From Acidimicrobiales bacterium (lineage in GTDB: Bacteria > Actinomycetota > Acidimicrobiia > Acidimicrobiales > Aldehydirespiratoraceae): 64,000 nt of DNA. How positions within the stretch are numbered: the stretch's first letter is position 1; every line of letters begins with the position of its first letter. The notes under the pieces were generated by a model. It did not search any database and was not told the DNA's origin. It worked only from the letters and a program-made list of their open reading frames with translations. Shown in pieces: positions 28,734 through 40,068 of the stretch. The stretch covers positions 1 to 64,000 of the forward strand of contig JAQWLJ010000047.1 in assembly GCA_029247365.1 (NCBI GenBank), written 5' to 3'. Both the position numbers and the translations under genes were made by a program.

Positions 28734-29618
28734 ATGAGCATCTTCGTTGATGAGAACACCAAGGTCATCTACCAGGGCCTCACCGGCTCGCAAGGCAGCT
28801 ATTACGGCGGCCTCAACAAGGCGTACGGGACGCAGGTCGTCGCCGGCACCCATCCAAAGAAAGCTGGCACTGACGTCGACGGCGTGCCGATCTGCGCCTC
28901 GGTCGCCGAGGCGATCGACGCAACCGGAGCGACCGCCACGTGCATCTTCATCCCGGCCCCTGGTGTGCAGGGTGCTGTGCTTGAAGCGGCCGAGGCCGGT
29001 ATTGAGTTCATCGTGGCCATCACCGAAGGGGTGCCGGCCCACGATGAGGCCTACTTCTTCAACAAGCTGAGAGCGGACTTCCCGAACACCCGCCTGCTCG
29101 GTCCGAACTGTCCGGGAATCATCAGCCCTGGCAAGTGCAACATCGGTATCACCGCCGGTCACATTGCGAAGGCGGGCGGCCCGGTCGGCATTGTGAGCCG
29201 CTCAGGAACGCTCACCTACCAGGCGCTCTACGAACTGAAGCAGAAGGACATCGGCGTCACGACGTGCGTCGGTATTGGTGGCGACCCAGTTCCGGGCACA
29301 TCGTTCATCGATTGCCTCGAGGCCTTCGAAGCCGACCCCGACACCAAGGCCGTCATGATGATCGGCGAGATCGGTGGCTCGGCCGAGGAGGAAGCTGCTG
29401 AGTTCATCAAGCACCACATGACCAAGCCGGTCAGCTCCTACATCGCCGGTGTCACTGCCCCTCCCGGCAAGAAGATGGGTCACGCGGGCGCCATCGTGTC
29501 CGGGGGCAAGGGCACGGCGGCAGCCAAGATGGAAGCGCTCGAGGACGCCGGTGTGAAGGTCGGCCAGAACCCGACCGAAGCCGGCGAACTCATGGCTGAG
29601 ATCGTCGCAGGGCTCTGA
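28734..29618 (+). CDS. sucD: succinyl-CoA synthetase alpha subunit
   Basis: GLTGSQGSYYGGLNKAYGTQVV, LLGPNCPGIISPGKCNIGI, GHAGAIVSGGKGTAAAK. Confidence 0.96.
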   Translation: MSIFVDENTKVIYQGLTGSQGSYYGGLNKAYGTQVVAGTHPKKAGTDVDGVPICASVAEAIDATGATATCIFIPAPGVQGAVLEAAEAGIEFIVAITEGVPAHDEAYFFNKLRADFPNTRLLGPNCPGIISPGKCNIGITAGHIAKAGGPVGIVSRSGTLTYQALYELKQKDIGVTTCVGIGGDPVPGTSFIDCLEAFEADPDTKAVMMIGEIGGSAEEEAAEFIKHHMTKPVSSYIAGVTAPPGKKMGHAGAIVSGGKGTAAAKMEALEDAGVKVGQNPTEAGELMAEIVAGL

Positions 29619-29692
29619 ATCGGTACAACCGAGTCTCATGATCGGCACGACGCTGCCAGCGCCGACCGGCGATGGCCTGTAAGCGTGTGGAG

Positions 29693-30760
29693 ATGCACGT
29701 GAGTCGCCTCGTCACACTTGCGATCTTGGCGTTGCTGACGTCATGCAGTCCGACGTCAGTCGTCCTCGACCCCGAAGCGGCGACGTCGAGCACCACTACG
29801 GCCTCGACGTCGACGACCGGCACGTCGCCGTCCACCACGACAACGTCCACCACGACCACCCTGACGACGCCGACTACAACGGTCCCGGCGGTGCTGCCTG
29901 AGCTGCAGTTTGACGAGGCGGGCGTTCCGCTCAATGGTCAGTCCGATGGCGTGCTCGTTTCGAACACGGGCTGGGTTCTCCCGATCCTGAGCGGGCTTGA
30001 CCGTGGTCGTCACCGGATCTGGACCCCGTGCGGACGACAGGCCGATGTCTCCGGCGGCAAGGTGATTCCCGAGGCCGACTTCGTGCTGGACCCTGGCCAT
30101 GGTGGATCCGAGCCCGGCGCCGTCGGCCAAGGCGGCCTCGAAGAGAAGGATCTCAACCTTGAGGTCACCCTGAAGATCCGCGACGCGCTGGTCGGCGCTG
30201 GCTACTCGGTAGTCATGACCAGGCAGAGCGACGTCCGGGTTCCCATCGTGACGCGCGCTGAGATCGGCCAAGCGCTCGATCCGATCGCCTTTCTTTCGGT
30301 GCACTTCAACGCAGGAACCAATGCGCGCAGTGAGATCCCGGGTACCGAGATGTACCACCAGATCGAGAACGCCGATTCCAAGCGGCTCGCCGGACTTCTC
30401 TATGAGGAGACCCGCGCCGTGCTCGACCAGTTCGACATTCCATGGGTGGCGCTCGGCGACTCTGGCACGACCTTCCGGCCCAACCAGGCGGGTGGCGACT
30501 ACTACGGCGTGCTTCGTCGCCCAGCGCCGGTAGTGAGTGTCCTGCTGGAGTTCGCGTATCTGTCGAACCCAGCCGAGGAAGAGCTCGTTTCCGACCCTGC
30601 GGTACAGGGCCAGCTTGCGCACGCGGTGCTGGTTGCGGTCGGGCGGTTCCTCGAGACCGACGACCCCGGTTCGGGGTTCATCGACGAACCGATCTTTCGG
30701 GGCTATGGCCCGTCGGGGGCCGGCCGGACGGATAACTGCACCGACCCGATGCTCGAGTGA
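29693..30760 (+). CDS. N-acetylmuramoyl-L-alanine amidase (Amidase_3), predicted lipoprotein with Thr/Ser-rich linker
   Basis: lipobox ALLTSCSP; LDPGHGGSEPGAVG; SVHFNAGTN; VLLEFAYLSNPAEEE. Confidence 0.9.
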   Translation: MHVSRLVTLAILALLTSCSPTSVVLDPEAATSSTTTASTSTTGTSPSTTTTSTTTTLTTPTTTVPAVLPELQFDEAGVPLNGQSDGVLVSNTGWVLPILSGLDRGRHRIWTPCGRQADVSGGKVIPEADFVLDPGHGGSEPGAVGQGGLEEKDLNLEVTLKIRDALVGAGYSVVMTRQSDVRVPIVTRAEIGQALDPIAFLSVHFNAGTNARSEIPGTEMYHQIENADSKRLAGLLYEETRAVLDQFDIPWVALGDSGTTFRPNQAGGDYYGVLRRPAPVVSVLLEFAYLSNPAEEELVSDPAVQGQLAHAVLVAVGRFLETDDPGSGFIDEPIFRGYGPSGAGRTDNCTDPMLE

Positions 30761-31224
30761 TCACCCGTCTGCGGTCCATCGTTGTTGCCGCAGCAGTTCT
30801 TGTCACCGCCTGGCGATGTCCGGCGTCGGTTTCGACAATGCCGAACGTGCCGTCATGTTGGTCCCCGGCGAAGCCGGAGCCGACGCGAGCTTCGCAGCGG
30901 TCGATGCGAGCGGCGCGCGGGTCCTGGTACCGGAGGCGGCGGTCACCGAGCTCGACGGTGCTGATCTCGACGGTAACCCCTCGGTCTCCACCTTCGCAGC
31001 CCGGCTCGGCATCATCGACCCGACTGCACCCGATTGATCGGCCCCGCTTGTAAAGAAGCAGCTGGCAAGGACTTCGTCGGAATCGATCGCCGATGCGTTC
31101 GAACTCGTCGAGATGTCCCCCTCGCTGACGGTTCGCCAGTTGAAGCGCCTAGGCCCGCATGATCACGACGCCAGTCCTGCGATGCCCCCGGGTTCGAAGG
31201 AACGCTCCTGGTAGGTTCCGTTCC

Positions 31225-32775
31225 GTGAGTGGTCCCCGTCGCGCCCTGCTGTCCGTCTACGACAAGACGGGGATCGCTGATCTCGCAGGTGCGCTCGTCG
31301 ATGCCGGATGGGAGCTGATCTCCAGCGGCGGGACGGCACGGGTGATCGCCGATGCCGGTCTGCCCGTCATTGACGTCGCCGACCACACCGGATCGCCGAT
31401 CATGCTCGGTCATCGCGTCGTGACGCTTCATCCGAAGGTGCATGGCGGAATCCTCGCCGACCGCCACGACCCCGAGCATCAAGCCGACATGGCCGAACAC
31501 GGCATCGCGCCGATCGACCTCGTGGTCGGCAACCTGTACCCGTTCGGATCGAGCGTGGCCGAGTTCCAGTACGGCGCTGGTCAACCCGAGGAGCTCATCG
31601 ATATCGGCGGGCCCGCTATGGTCCGGGCAGCCGCGAAGAACCACGCCCAGGTCGGCGTGCTGGTCAGCTCCGACGACTACGCCGCTGTCACCGAGGAGAT
31701 CCGAACCGACGGCTGGCTGTGCGACTCGACAAGGCGCCGGCTCGCCCGCGACGCCTTCGCCCACACCGCCGCGTACGACGCCGCCATTGTGACCTGGTTC
31801 GACCAGACCGCGGATGAGCCCGAGGTCCTGCCGCCCACCATCCACCTTTCGCTCGAACGGGCCGACGTGCTGCGTTACGGCGAGAACCCTCACCAGCAGG
31901 GGGCGCGTTACCGGCGCGCCGACGAGCCCGGCATCTGGGATCGCGTTGAGCAACACGCCGGTGTTGCGCTCAGCTATCTGAACTTCTTCGACGCTGATGC
32001 GGCGTGGCGCCTCGCCCACGACATGGGTGGGCCAGCCGCAGTCGCGATCATCAAGCACGCCAATCCATGTGGCGCTGCTGTCGGCGGTGACCTTGCCACT
32101 GCGTACGCCGAAGCGTTCGCCTGTGATCCTCGCTCGGCGTTCGGTGGCGTCGTCGCGTGCAACCAGGTCGTCGGGCTCGACACCGTTGAAGCGATGGAGG
32201 GGGCTGCGCAAGCCGACGTCATCCTCGCTCCCGGCTTCGCCGAGGGTGTCGTCGACCGCCTGATCGCCAAGCGCAAAAACACCCGCATTCTCACGATGCC
32301 TGCACCTGAGGTTCCCCCGGCACTCGCGCTCCGCCAGATGGCCGACGGCTTTCTGGTCCAGGAAAAGCATCGTTTCGCAACCGCACCAGACTCGTGGCAG
32401 GTCGTCACCGAGCGTCAGCCGACCGATTCGGAACTCGCCGACGCTGCGTTCGCGTGGCGAGTGTGCGGCCACGTCAGCTCGAACGCCATTGTCCTCGCAA
32501 AGGGTGGGGTCGCCTGGGGGATCGGAGCCGGGCAACAGAACCGAGTCGAGTCCGGCGAGATCGCGGCAAGCAAGGCTGCGGGACGGGCAGACGGTGGCGC
32601 CTGCGCCAGCGACGCGTTCTACCCATTCCCCGATGGCATCCACGCCGCCGCCGACGCCGGGGCTGCGATCATCGCCCAGCCCGGCGGTTCGGTCGGCGAC
32701 GAAAGAACCATCGCGGCGGCGAATGAGCGTGGCGTCGCCATGGTCTTCACCGGCGAACGACAGTTCCTTCACTAG
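31225..32775 (+). CDS. purH: bifunctional AICAR transformylase/IMP cyclohydrolase
   Basis: [84 protein letters not shown]. Confidence 0.97.
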   Translation: MSGPRRALLSVYDKTGIADLAGALVDAGWELISSGGTARVIADAGLPVIDVADHTGSPIMLGHRVVTLHPKVHGGILADRHDPEHQADMAEHGIAPIDLVVGNLYPFGSSVAEFQYGAGQPEELIDIGGPAMVRAAAKNHAQVGVLVSSDDYAAVTEEIRTDGWLCDSTRRRLARDAFAHTAAYDAAIVTWFDQTADEPEVLPPTIHLSLERADVLRYGENPHQQGARYRRADEPGIWDRVEQHAGVALSYLNFFDADAAWRLAHDMGGPAAVAIIKHANPCGAAVGGDLATAYAEAFACDPRSAFGGVVACNQVVGLDTVEAMEGAAQADVILAPGFAEGVVDRLIAKRKNTRILTMPAPEVPPALALRQMADGFLVQEKHRFATAPDSWQVVTERQPTDSELADAAFAWRVCGHVSSNAIVLAKGGVAWGIGAGQQNRVESGEIAASKAAGRADGGACASDAFYPFPDGIHAAADAGAAIIAQPGGSVGDERTIAAANERGVAMVFTGERQFLH

Positions 32776-32789
32776 ATCGGGGTCTGAAC

Positions 32790-33500
32790 GTGAGCGAGAT
32801 CGAGCCGACCGACACCGAGCCAACACAACCCAAGTCTGTCGAGTGGGCGATGAAGGTGCATGCCAGCCGTGCTGGTCGCGGCTTTTACTGGGTCACCGTG
32901 CGGTTCCTGCGGCTCACGCTCATGCGTTGGCTTCGCGTTCGCAAGCAGGGCACGCACCACCTGTCGATGGAAGGCCCGCTGATTCTGGCTCCCGTTCATC
33001 GCAGCAACCTCGACTCGATCATCATCGCGTGTTCCGCCAAGCGTCGATTGCGAGCCATCGGCAAGGAGTCGTTGTTCGCCCACCCCGTCTTCGCGTGGGT
33101 CAACTCGGCCCTCGGAGCAATTCCAGTCCGACGCGGGGGCCCCGATCGGGTGGCGATGAAGTCGTCGCAAAACATCATCCGTGACGGGGCGATGATGGCC
33201 GTGTTCCCCGAGGGGACACGTCAGATCGGCAATGAGGTCACCGGCGTCTTCGGCGGCACTACGTATCTCGCACAAAAGACCGGTGCCCCAATCATCCCCA
33301 TCGGCATCGGTGGCACAGAGGCCGCGATGGCCAGTGGGGCGAAGGGGATCAAGCGCGTCCGGTGCTCGATCGTGGTCGGCGAACCGATCGCTCCACCCGA
33401 AGGACGGCTGAGCCAACCGCAGCGCCGGGCCTTCAGTGAAGATGTGAGTGCAAAGCTCCAAGCGGTGTTCGATCAGGCGATCGCGCTGGCCGAGAGCTGA
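32790..33500 (+). CDS. 1-acyl-sn-glycerol-3-phosphate acyltransferase (PlsC-like)
   Basis: VHRSNLDSIII (HxxxxD), FPEGTRQIGNEV. Confidence 0.88.
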   Translation: MSEIEPTDTEPTQPKSVEWAMKVHASRAGRGFYWVTVRFLRLTLMRWLRVRKQGTHHLSMEGPLILAPVHRSNLDSIIIACSAKRRLRAIGKESLFAHPVFAWVNSALGAIPVRRGGPDRVAMKSSQNIIRDGAMMAVFPEGTRQIGNEVTGVFGGTTYLAQKTGAPIIPIGIGGTEAAMASGAKGIKRVRCSIVVGEPIAPPEGRLSQPQRRAFSEDVSAKLQAVFDQAIALAES

Positions 33501-33539
33501 CCCGGCGGGAGCGCTTCTTGGCCCGCTAGGTTGGGCTGC

Positions 33540-34736
33540 ATGGCTGAAAAGATCACGATGCAGGACGACGGCACGCTCCACGTGCCGGACAACCCGATAA
33601 TCCCCTTCATCGAAGGTGATGGAACAGGGGTCGATATCTGGCCTGCTGCCAAGCTCGTGCTCGATGCCGCCGCAGCCAAGTACGGCAAGTCCATCGAATG
33701 GATGGAGGTCCTCGCCGGCGAGAAGGCCTTCAACGAGACCGGCGACTGGCTGCCTCAGGACACGATCAACAAGTTCGAGGAGTACCTGATCGGGATCAAG
33801 GGTCCACTCACCACGCCGATTGGTGGCGGTTTCCGCAGCCTCAACGTTGCGATTCGTCAGATCATGGATCTCTACGTCTGCTTGCGTCCGGTTCGCTGGT
33901 TCGAGGGTGTCCCATCACCAGTCAAGGAGCCGCAGTTGGTTGACATGGTGATCTTCCGAGAGAACACCGAAGACATCTACGCCGGTATGGAGGTCGAGTC
34001 GGGTACGCCCGAGGCCAAGCGAATGATCGAGCTTCTTCACGATGCTTACGGCTGGGAGATCCGGGAGGACTCCGGTATCGGCATCAAGCCCATCTCGAGG
34101 TTCGGTTCGCAACGTCTGCAGCGGGCTGCGCTCGACTACGCCGTGCGCCGCAACCTTGGCCGGTTGCACTGGGTGCACAAGGGCAACATCATGAAGTTCA
34201 CCGAGGGCGCCTTCCAGAAGTGGGGCTACGACCTCGTGCGCGAGGAGTACGCCGACGTGGCGGTTGGCTGGGAGGACTGCGGCGGCGATCCCGGCGACAA
34301 GATCCTCGTCCAAGACGCCATTGCCGACATTGCGCTGCAGCAGGTCCTGACCCGTCCGGCCGAGTTCGACGTCATTGCCACGATGAACCTCAACGGCGAC
34401 TACCTGTCCGACGCCCTGGCCGCCCAGGTCGGCGGTATTGGCATCGCGCCGGGCGCCAATATCAACTACATGACGGGCCACGGTGTGTTCGAAGCCACAC
34501 ATGGCACTGCGCCGAAGTACGCCGGCCAGGACAAGGTCAACCCGTCGTCCGTGCTGCTGTCGGGCGTCATGATGTTCGAGCACCTGGGTTGGCAGGACGC
34601 AGCCGACGACATCGTGAGCGCGGTCGAGGCCACGATCGGCGACAAGGTCGTCACCTATGACTTCGCCCGTCTCATGGACGGGGCCACTGAGGTCAAGTGT
34701 TCCGAGTTCGCGAGCGCGATCGTCGACCGTCTGTAA
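33540..34736 (+). CDS. icd: isocitrate dehydrogenase (NADP-type)
   Basis: [68 protein letters not shown]. Confidence 0.95.
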   Translation: MAEKITMQDDGTLHVPDNPIIPFIEGDGTGVDIWPAAKLVLDAAAAKYGKSIEWMEVLAGEKAFNETGDWLPQDTINKFEEYLIGIKGPLTTPIGGGFRSLNVAIRQIMDLYVCLRPVRWFEGVPSPVKEPQLVDMVIFRENTEDIYAGMEVESGTPEAKRMIELLHDAYGWEIREDSGIGIKPISRFGSQRLQRAALDYAVRRNLGRLHWVHKGNIMKFTEGAFQKWGYDLVREEYADVAVGWEDCGGDPGDKILVQDAIADIALQQVLTRPAEFDVIATMNLNGDYLSDALAAQVGGIGIAPGANINYMTGHGVFEATHGTAPKYAGQDKVNPSSVLLSGVMMFEHLGWQDAADDIVSAVEATIGDKVVTYDFARLMDGATEVKCSEFASAIVDRL

Positions 34737-35116
34737 CTCGCCGGGCCGGTAGGCGTGCATCGCAGGTGGGTGACGAAGGTCGACTTGCCGGGCGTGAGGT
34801 GACGGCGAACGGCATCGAGTGGATATCCACCCTTCGCAAACGTTTGGCAAGCCTCGGGACCTTGTTCTCGAGCAGGGCATCAATGATGCCGAGAACGTTC
34901 TCCTGGTCGTAGTTGGCGAGCGACATGGACGAGCCGCTGGCGGACGCTCAATCGACGGCGTCATTCCGGGCAGCAGACCCGAGCACGCATTCCCCGGTAT
35001 CTTCCACTTCGTCAGCAACAGCAGGCTTCGTGGGGCCCTTGTTGTGGCGTTCAGTTCCCCTCGTTCGGGTCACAATCAGTGCGGGATGAGTGGTTCGGCG
35101 CCAGTACGGTGCAGTG

Positions 35117-36871
35117 ATGGATCCGGCCTCCACCGATGAACACATGTGGCGTCGCGGCAGTCGTCTGATCATGCGGTCACTGCGGCTCCATCCCACCATG
35201 CACGCGACTGCGATGCTTGGTGCTCTGATGTACGTTGCGGCCTCGATCGGCGGCGCGGTCATCCTTGGCCGGGTGACCGACGATCTTGTCGTCCCAGCCT
35301 TCGAGGACGGCACGGTCGACCGAGGCGATATCTGGACGATGATGGCGATCGTTGTCGTCGTGTCCTTCGTGCGCGGCGCCGGGGTTGTGGTCCGCCGCTG
35401 GTTTCTGTCACTCGCCGAGAACCGGACCCAGCGAGACTGGCGACGCGATCTCGTATGGCACTACCTCGATGTGCCGCTTCGCTTCCACCGCGAGCGTCCC
35501 ACGGGCGAACTGCTTGCCCACGCCGACCTCGACCTCACGACCGCCACCATGGTGCTTAAGCCGCTGGCGTTCTCGGCCAGCGTGGTCGTGCTCGTTGTGG
35601 TCGCCACGGTCACGCTGTTGATCATCCATCCGCTCGTGGCGCTCGTCGGTGTCATCTTGTTCCCGACACTGGTGATCCTCAGTCAGATCTATACAAGCCG
35701 AGTCGAGGAGCCCGCAGCCCGGGCGCAGCAGGGCGTGGGCGATGTGTCGGCGGTGGCTTTCGAGAGCTTCGAAGGTGCGCTGATCGTCAAGACGCTCGGT
35801 CGTGAGGAGGCCGAGATCGAGCGCATGCGCGCTGCTTCGGCTCGACTGCGCGATGAGCGTTTGGTCGTCGGCCGGATCCGGGCGTTCTTTGAACCGTCTA
35901 TCGACGCGCTTCCCCACGTCGGCAGCATCGCGCTCCTGCTGCTCGGCAGTTGGTTGGTGTCGCGCGGTTCGGCAACACCGGGAGACCTTGTCCTGGCCGC
36001 CGTCATCTTCGGCCTGCTCGCAACACCGTTGCGGGTTTTCGGGTTTTTCCTTGAGGAGCTTCCTCGTTCAGTAGTTGCGCTCGACCGTATCGACCGGGTG
36101 ATGGCGACCGATATCGAGCCTCGCGAGGGTGTCACGTCGCTGCCTGACGGCCCGCTCCCGATTCGGGTGCGACACCTCACTGTCGCCTATGGCCCGAACG
36201 ACATCTTGACCGATGTCGACATCGATGTCCCGGCCGGTCGTGTCGCTGCATTGGTTGGACCTACCGGGTCGGGCAAGTCGACCCTTATGGAGGCAATCGC
36301 CGGCCTACTCGACCCGTCGTCGGGCACCGTCGACCTCGGAGGAATCGACGTCGACGATGTCTCGGCCAAGGAATGGTCAGCCGCAGTAGCGTTTGCGTTC
36401 CAGGAATCCTTTCTCTTCACCGACTCGATCGATCAAAACGTCGGGCTGGGGGTACGTACCGACGCCGAGATCGCCGACGCGCTGGCCGTCGCCCAAGCCG
36501 ACACCTTCGTGGCCGAACTTACCGACGGGCGTTCAACTGTTGTCGGTGAGCGGGGGACCACGCTCTCCGGTGGCCAACGCCAGCGGGTGGCGTTGGCCCG
36601 GGCCTTGGCTCGCAAGCCCAAGGTCCTGCTGCTTGACGATGCGACGAGCGCAGTCGACCCGGTCGTCGAGGCAGAGATCCTTGCAGGCTTGCGTCGGTCA
36701 CTCGACATGACGGTGATGGTCGTCGCACACCGCATTTCGACCATCCTTCTCGCTGACTCCGTCGTGTATCTCGACGAAGGTCGGGTCGTTGCAACGGGGA
36801 CCCATGACGAGTTGCTGAAGCGTGATGACTACCGCGCCCTCGTGACCGCCTATGAGCAAGGTGATGCCTGA
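35117..36871 (+). CDS. ABC exporter, fused TM-ATPase (half 1)
   Basis: GPTGSGKSTLMEAIAG; LSGGQRQRVALARALARKPKVLLLDDATSAVDP. Confidence 0.92.
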   Translation: MDPASTDEHMWRRGSRLIMRSLRLHPTMHATAMLGALMYVAASIGGAVILGRVTDDLVVPAFEDGTVDRGDIWTMMAIVVVVSFVRGAGVVVRRWFLSLAENRTQRDWRRDLVWHYLDVPLRFHRERPTGELLAHADLDLTTATMVLKPLAFSASVVVLVVVATVTLLIIHPLVALVGVILFPTLVILSQIYTSRVEEPAARAQQGVGDVSAVAFESFEGALIVKTLGREEAEIERMRAASARLRDERLVVGRIRAFFEPSIDALPHVGSIALLLLGSWLVSRGSATPGDLVLAAVIFGLLATPLRVFGFFLEELPRSVVALDRIDRVMATDIEPREGVTSLPDGPLPIRVRHLTVAYGPNDILTDVDIDVPAGRVAALVGPTGSGKSTLMEAIAGLLDPSSGTVDLGGIDVDDVSAKEWSAAVAFAFQESFLFTDSIDQNVGLGVRTDAEIADALAVAQADTFVAELTDGRSTVVGERGTTLSGGQRQRVALARALARKPKVLLLDDATSAVDPVVEAEILAGLRRSLDMTVMVVAHRISTILLADSVVYLDEGRVVATGTHDELLKRDDYRALVTAYEQGDA

Positions 36872-38706
36872 TGGCTGGTCAACTTCCCGAGCTCGAAGCC
36901 CTCGACGCTGTCGCCTCCTTGATCGACGATGAGTCGCCGGAGATCGGCGGCCTCACGGTCTTCAAACGCGGCCTCAAAGTCTCACCCGATCTCCGCAATG
37001 GCCTGCTTGTTACGGTCCTGTTGGCGCTTACCGCGGCGGCAGGGCGCCTGATCATTCCGATCCTCGTCCAGCTTGTGCTCGACCGCGGGCTCCTTGGCGA
37101 CGATGGCTATCGCCCCGGCTTCTTGTGGGCTGTGGCGCTCGGCGCGCTTGGCGTCGTCGCATTGGTTACCTGGGCCACCCGGGTCACGCTCATCCGTCTG
37201 GTCGATATGACCGAGACCGTGCTGATGAACCTGAGGGTGCGGGTTTTCGGCCACATCCACCGACTGAGCCTCGCCGACCACACCGAGAGTCGTCGCGGCG
37301 TGCTCGTGGCTCGGGTCACGAGCGACATCGAAACGCTCACCCGGTTCACCCAGTGGGGCCTCATCAGCTGGATCACCGACACCGCGATCATCCTCGGCAC
37401 GGTCGCGGTGATGCTCTGGTATAGCTGGCAGTTGACCCTGCTGGTCCTGGCTGTCCACGCACCACTCGTGCCGTTCCTGCGATGGGTCCAGCGTCGTCAG
37501 TTCGTCTCGTATGGGCTCGTTCGCACGCGAGTGGCTGAGACACTTGGTCATGTGTCCGAGACCGTGTCGGGCGCTGAGGTCATCCGGGCCTACGACTACG
37601 AGGGTCCGGTCCGTGAGCGCATGGAGGACTCGATCCAGCGGCAGTACCGGCAGCAGCAGCGGAGCATGATCTGGTTCGCCGGCATGTTGCCGGTCGTCGA
37701 TCTCGTGTCCTCGATTTCCCTTGCGGCTGCGGTCGGGGTCGGGGTGTGGTGGCGCGGTGATCTCGGCCTCGGCGTTGGTGAACTCGTAGCGTTCTTGTTC
37801 CTCGTCAACCTCATTCTCAACCCAATCGCCCAGCTTGGCGAGGTGCTGGACCAGACCCAGACTGCGCTCGCCGGCTGGTGGAAGGTGCTACGGGTGCTCG
37901 AAGTGCCCGTCGATGTTGTCGAGCCTGACGATGGCGAGCCCCTGCCTGAGGGGCCGCTGTCAATCGAGCTCGACGGCGTTGGCTTCTCCTATCGCACCGG
38001 TCCGCCAGTTCTCCGCGGGGTCGGTCTGCGCATTCCCCCCGAGACTGTGGTTGCGGTCGTGGGTGAAACCGGCTCAGGCAAGACCACGTGTGCCCGCCTG
38101 CTTACCCGCCTGGCCGATCCAACCGAAGGTGTGGTCCGGATCGGTGGGGTCGATCTCCGCGTCGTTTCGCCCGAGGCTCGGCGCCAGTCGATCCGAATGG
38201 TCCCACAGGACGGCTTCCTGTTTGACACCACGATCCGCAACAACATCCGATTCGGTCGTGATGACGCGACCGATACCGATGTCGAACAGGCGATCGACGA
38301 GCTTGGTCTCCGCGACTGGGTCGGGGGCCTGCCCGACGGCCTGGACACGGTGGTCGGTGAGCGGGGTGGGCGCCTGTCAGTTGGTGAGCGTCAGCTCGTT
38401 GCACTGGCCCGGGCCCAGGTCGCTGATCCGGGGTTGCTCCTGCTCGACGAGGCCACATCGGCGGTCGATCCCGAGACCGAAGAAGCCTTGGCGGCCGCCC
38501 TGGATCGGCTCGCGGGCGGCCGGACCATGGTGTCGATCGCCCACCGTCTTTCGACGGCGGAGCGTGCCGACCTCGTGGTGGTCTTTGACGCCGGCGAGAT
38601 CGCCCAGGTTGGCTCGCACGAGGAACTCGTGGCGCAACCCGGGATCTACTCAGCGCTGTATGCGTCCTGGATCGGCAACACCCGATCCGACCCGTCAGCC
38701 GCCTGA
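36871..38706 (+). CDS. ABC exporter, fused TM-ATPase (half 2)
   Basis: GETGSGKTTCARLLTRL; LSVGERQLVALARAQVADPGLLLLDEATSAVDPE; start overlaps half 1 stop. Confidence 0.92.
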   Translation: MAGQLPELEALDAVASLIDDESPEIGGLTVFKRGLKVSPDLRNGLLVTVLLALTAAAGRLIIPILVQLVLDRGLLGDDGYRPGFLWAVALGALGVVALVTWATRVTLIRLVDMTETVLMNLRVRVFGHIHRLSLADHTESRRGVLVARVTSDIETLTRFTQWGLISWITDTAIILGTVAVMLWYSWQLTLLVLAVHAPLVPFLRWVQRRQFVSYGLVRTRVAETLGHVSETVSGAEVIRAYDYEGPVRERMEDSIQRQYRQQQRSMIWFAGMLPVVDLVSSISLAAAVGVGVWWRGDLGLGVGELVAFLFLVNLILNPIAQLGEVLDQTQTALAGWWKVLRVLEVPVDVVEPDDGEPLPEGPLSIELDGVGFSYRTGPPVLRGVGLRIPPETVVAVVGETGSGKTTCARLLTRLADPTEGVVRIGGVDLRVVSPEARRQSIRMVPQDGFLFDTTIRNNIRFGRDDATDTDVEQAIDELGLRDWVGGLPDGLDTVVGERGGRLSVGERQLVALARAQVADPGLLLLDEATSAVDPETEEALAAALDRLAGGRTMVSIAHRLSTAERADLVVVFDAGEIAQVGSHEELVAQPGIYSALYASWIGNTRSDPSAA

Positions 38707-38969
38707 TCCTGCGGCCGTAGGAGCCGCAGAGCGGCCACGCCGAGCACCACGAAGATCACGAGAATAAACGGGCAGACATCAGCAATCGTCTTGGTGAGCT
38801 GGATCGTCCCGCTGAGCCAGATCAGCAGGGCTGCCCAGCCGTTGATCAGTCGACGATCGAGCAGAATCAGGGTGGCGACAACGACGGGGTCGGGCAGCAT
38901 CGCGATCGCGTCGGCGGGGGTGGGTGGGCGTGAGGAAATCAGTACATCATCGGCCGGTTGCGCCCGCAC
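38646..38969 (-). CDS. small membrane protein
   Basis: Two hydrophobic segments ([38 protein letters not shown]); start uncertain, 3' end overlaps convergent ABC gene. Confidence 0.5.
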   Translation of the reverse strand: MRAQPADDVLISSRPPTPADAIAMLPDPVVVATLILLDRRLINGWAALLIWLSGTIQLTKTIADVCPFILVIFVVLGVAALRLLRPQDQAADGSDRVLPIQDAYSAE

Positions 38970-39077
38970 AAAACAAAATGGTCCAAATGCACTACCGAGG
39001 TGACTCAGCGCAGTGGGGGCGCTCCAGCGGTGCTGGTAGCGTCACGTGCGATCGACTCACCTCCGCGGAGAATGCTC

Positions 39078-40064
39078 ATGACGTCCCCAGTTCGCGTTGC
39101 TGTCACCGGTGCTGCCGGCCAGATTGGCTACAGCCTCCTCTTTCGGATTGCCAGCGGTTCCATGCTTGGTCCTGACCAGCCGGTGATTCTGCAACTGCTG
39201 GAAATTCCGCCCGCCATGGGCGCGCTTGAGGGTGTCGCAATGGAACTCGACGACGGTGCCTTTCCGTTGCTCGCCGGCATGACGCTGAGCGATGATCCGA
39301 ACGCCGCCTTCGTCGGTGCCAACATTGCGATGCTCGTCGGCTCCCGTCCCCGTTCGAAGGGTATGGAGCGCAAGGACCTCCTCGAGGCCAACGGTGCAAT
39401 CTTTACCGCTCAGGGCAAGGCCATCAACGACAACGCCGACGACGACGTCAAGGTGCTGGTGGTCGGCAACCCGGCGAACACCAACTCCCTTATCGCGATG
39501 AACAACGCGCCTGACGTCCCCAACGCCCGGTTCACCGCCATGACCCGGCTCGACCACAATAGGGCCAAGGCGCAGCTTGCCCAGAAGCTCGAAGTCACGG
39601 TGAACGACATCACCAATATGACGATCTGGGGTAACCATTCCGCGACCCAGTACCCAGACCTCTTCCACTGCAACGTCAACGGAGCGAACGCCGCTGACAC
39701 GGTTGACGATCAGGATTGGCTCGAGAACACCTTCATTCCCACTGTCCAGCAGCGTGGCGCGGCGATCATCGAGGCCCGCGGCCTCTCGTCGGCTGCGTCG
39801 GCCGCCTCAGCTGCGGTCGACCATGTCCACGATTGGATGCTCGGCACCCCTGACGGGGACTGGGTGTCGATGGCTATCCCGTCCGACGGCAGCTACGGCG
39901 TCCCAGAGGGGCTTATGTCGTCGTTTCCGGTCACCTGTTCGGGTGGCGAGTACTCCGTCGTACAGGGTCTCGACATCGATGACTTCTCGCAGGGCCGCAT
40001 CGACGCGACGGTCGCCGAGTTGGCCGAAGAACGCGACACCGTCGCAGGGCTTGGCCTGATCTGA
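39078..40064 (+). CDS. mdh: malate dehydrogenase
   Basis: [65 protein letters not shown]. Confidence 0.95.
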   Translation: MTSPVRVAVTGAAGQIGYSLLFRIASGSMLGPDQPVILQLLEIPPAMGALEGVAMELDDGAFPLLAGMTLSDDPNAAFVGANIAMLVGSRPRSKGMERKDLLEANGAIFTAQGKAINDNADDDVKVLVVGNPANTNSLIAMNNAPDVPNARFTAMTRLDHNRAKAQLAQKLEVTVNDITNMTIWGNHSATQYPDLFHCNVNGANAADTVDDQDWLENTFIPTVQQRGAAIIEARGLSSAASAASAAVDHVHDWMLGTPDGDWVSMAIPSDGSYGVPEGLMSSFPVTCSGGEYSVVQGLDIDDFSQGRIDATVAELAEERDTVAGLGLI

Positions 40065-40068
40065 GCCG

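Noticed and set aside
27252-29162. 636-aa - strand ORF
   Set aside because: Antisense to sucC/sucD; no recognisable domain.
30757-31224. Small ORFs between the amidase and purH (e.g. MSGVGFDNAERAVMLVPGEAG..., 30816..31037)
   Set aside because: Competing frames with no conserved motif; cannot tell a small gene from noise.
31012-32826. 604-aa - strand ORF
   Set aside because: Antisense to purH.
34740-35110. Gap between icd and the ABC exporter with - strand ORF 34693..34926 (MSLANYDQENVLGIIDALLENKVPRLAKRL...)
   Set aside because: N-terminal part looks protein-like but the rest is low complexity and overlaps icd; possible gene fragment, not callable without a search.
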